This document shows, in pieces, positions 5,729 through 5,812 of a stretch of 5,812 nucleotides of DNA. Each line of letters starts with the position of its first letter. Position 1 is the first letter of the stretch. The stretch is from assembly GCA_000432915.1 (NCBI GenBank), contig HF995234.1, positions 1 to 5,812 on the forward strand. The letters run 5' to 3'. The stretch comes from Firmicutes bacterium CAG:194 (GTDB lineage Bacteria; Bacillota; Clostridia; Lachnospirales; Lachnospiraceae). The position numbers and the translations under genes were made by a program. The notes under the pieces were generated by a model. It saw only the letters and a program-made list of their open reading frames with translations, did not search any database and was not told where the DNA came from.

Positions 5729-5751
5729 AAATTCAAATAAACGCGTGCTTT
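5729..5751 (-). repeat. Junction repeat J4 upstream of the membrane protein gene
   Basis: Plus-strand AAATTCAAATAAAC (5729-5742), GC, then GTGCTTT (5745-5751) is a 21/23 match to J1 about 1.9 kb away. The adjacent minus-strand stretch provides the ribosome site of the membrane protein gene. The other end touches the TAA (5751-5753) of the upstream partial gene. A shorter related string, AAACGTGCTT, occurs at 5768-5777 inside that gene's end. Confidence 0.75.
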
Positions 5752-5812
5752 TATAGCTCGCCTCTCAAACGTGCTTCTATATCAGATGCCGTGTATAACA
5801 CATCCGTTACAA
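5751..5812 (-). CDS. 3' end of a further gene, cut by the window edge
   Basis: On the minus strand a frame open from the window edge encodes VTDVLYTASDIEARLRGEL, then TAA at 5753-5751. It has normal codon use and the look of a charged helical C-terminus, and it is collinear with the following genes. Nineteen residues are too few to identify a family. The stop codon overlaps the J4 repeat by one base. Confidence 0.5.
   Translation of the reverse strand, partial: VTDVLYTASDIEARLRGEL

Noticed and set aside
3808..5751. CRISPR array from the repeated 23-bp elements
   Set aside because: The copies are separated by whole genes, not by short uniform spacers, and there are no cas genes.

Overview
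The window looks like a low- to mid-GC Firmicutes chromosome, most likely a gut Clostridia of the Lachnospiraceae type. The reasons are strong GGAGG ribosome sites, a 4-Cys TSCPD small protein, a MurG of the 'STGKLRRYF' type, an HD-GYP protein with a PNG-type C-terminal domain, the tail of an Rpn/PD-(D/E)XK-type protein, and the glycine-rich tail typical of Clostridia MacA-like adaptors. This placement comes from recognising families, not from a search.

Left part (1-415): a 5'-truncated Rpn-family gene tail on the minus strand, then a leader with a clear extended -10 promoter (about 332-340) and a perfect 12-bp tandem repeat. Centre left (416-2771): a tight plus-strand operon of three genes, the TSCPD protein, MurG and an HD-GYP phosphodiesterase. 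The genes overlap by 4 and 19 bases, so translation is probably coupled. The operon puts a lipid II-forming glycosyltransferase beside a probable cyclic-dinucleotide phosphodiesterase.

Middle (2772-3224): no intact gene. It holds the scar of a MacA/MacB-type ABC efflux operon on the minus strand. A frameshifted adaptor tail is followed by the first ~18 codons of an ABC ATPase, joined in frame to the last ~17 codons of an FtsX/MacB-type permease. A good minus-strand intrinsic terminator lies at 3103-3135.

Right part (3225-5812): a visibly more A+T-rich, all minus-strand run of unrelated accessory genes: a GNAT acetyltransferase, an unrecognised 258-aa protein, an isochorismatase-like cysteine hydrolase, a small multi-pass membrane protein and the 3' end of another gene. 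The gaps share related sequences. Two gaps carry a 23-bp repeat with only two mismatches, a third carries a diverged copy that aligns gap-free over 49 nt with one of them, and a 17-nt gene-end element recurs (15/17) downstream of two genes. Gene content, single orientation and junction repeats resemble a gene-cassette array. No integrase is visible and the junctions are not canonical integron attC sites, so this is the candidate undescribed system in the window.
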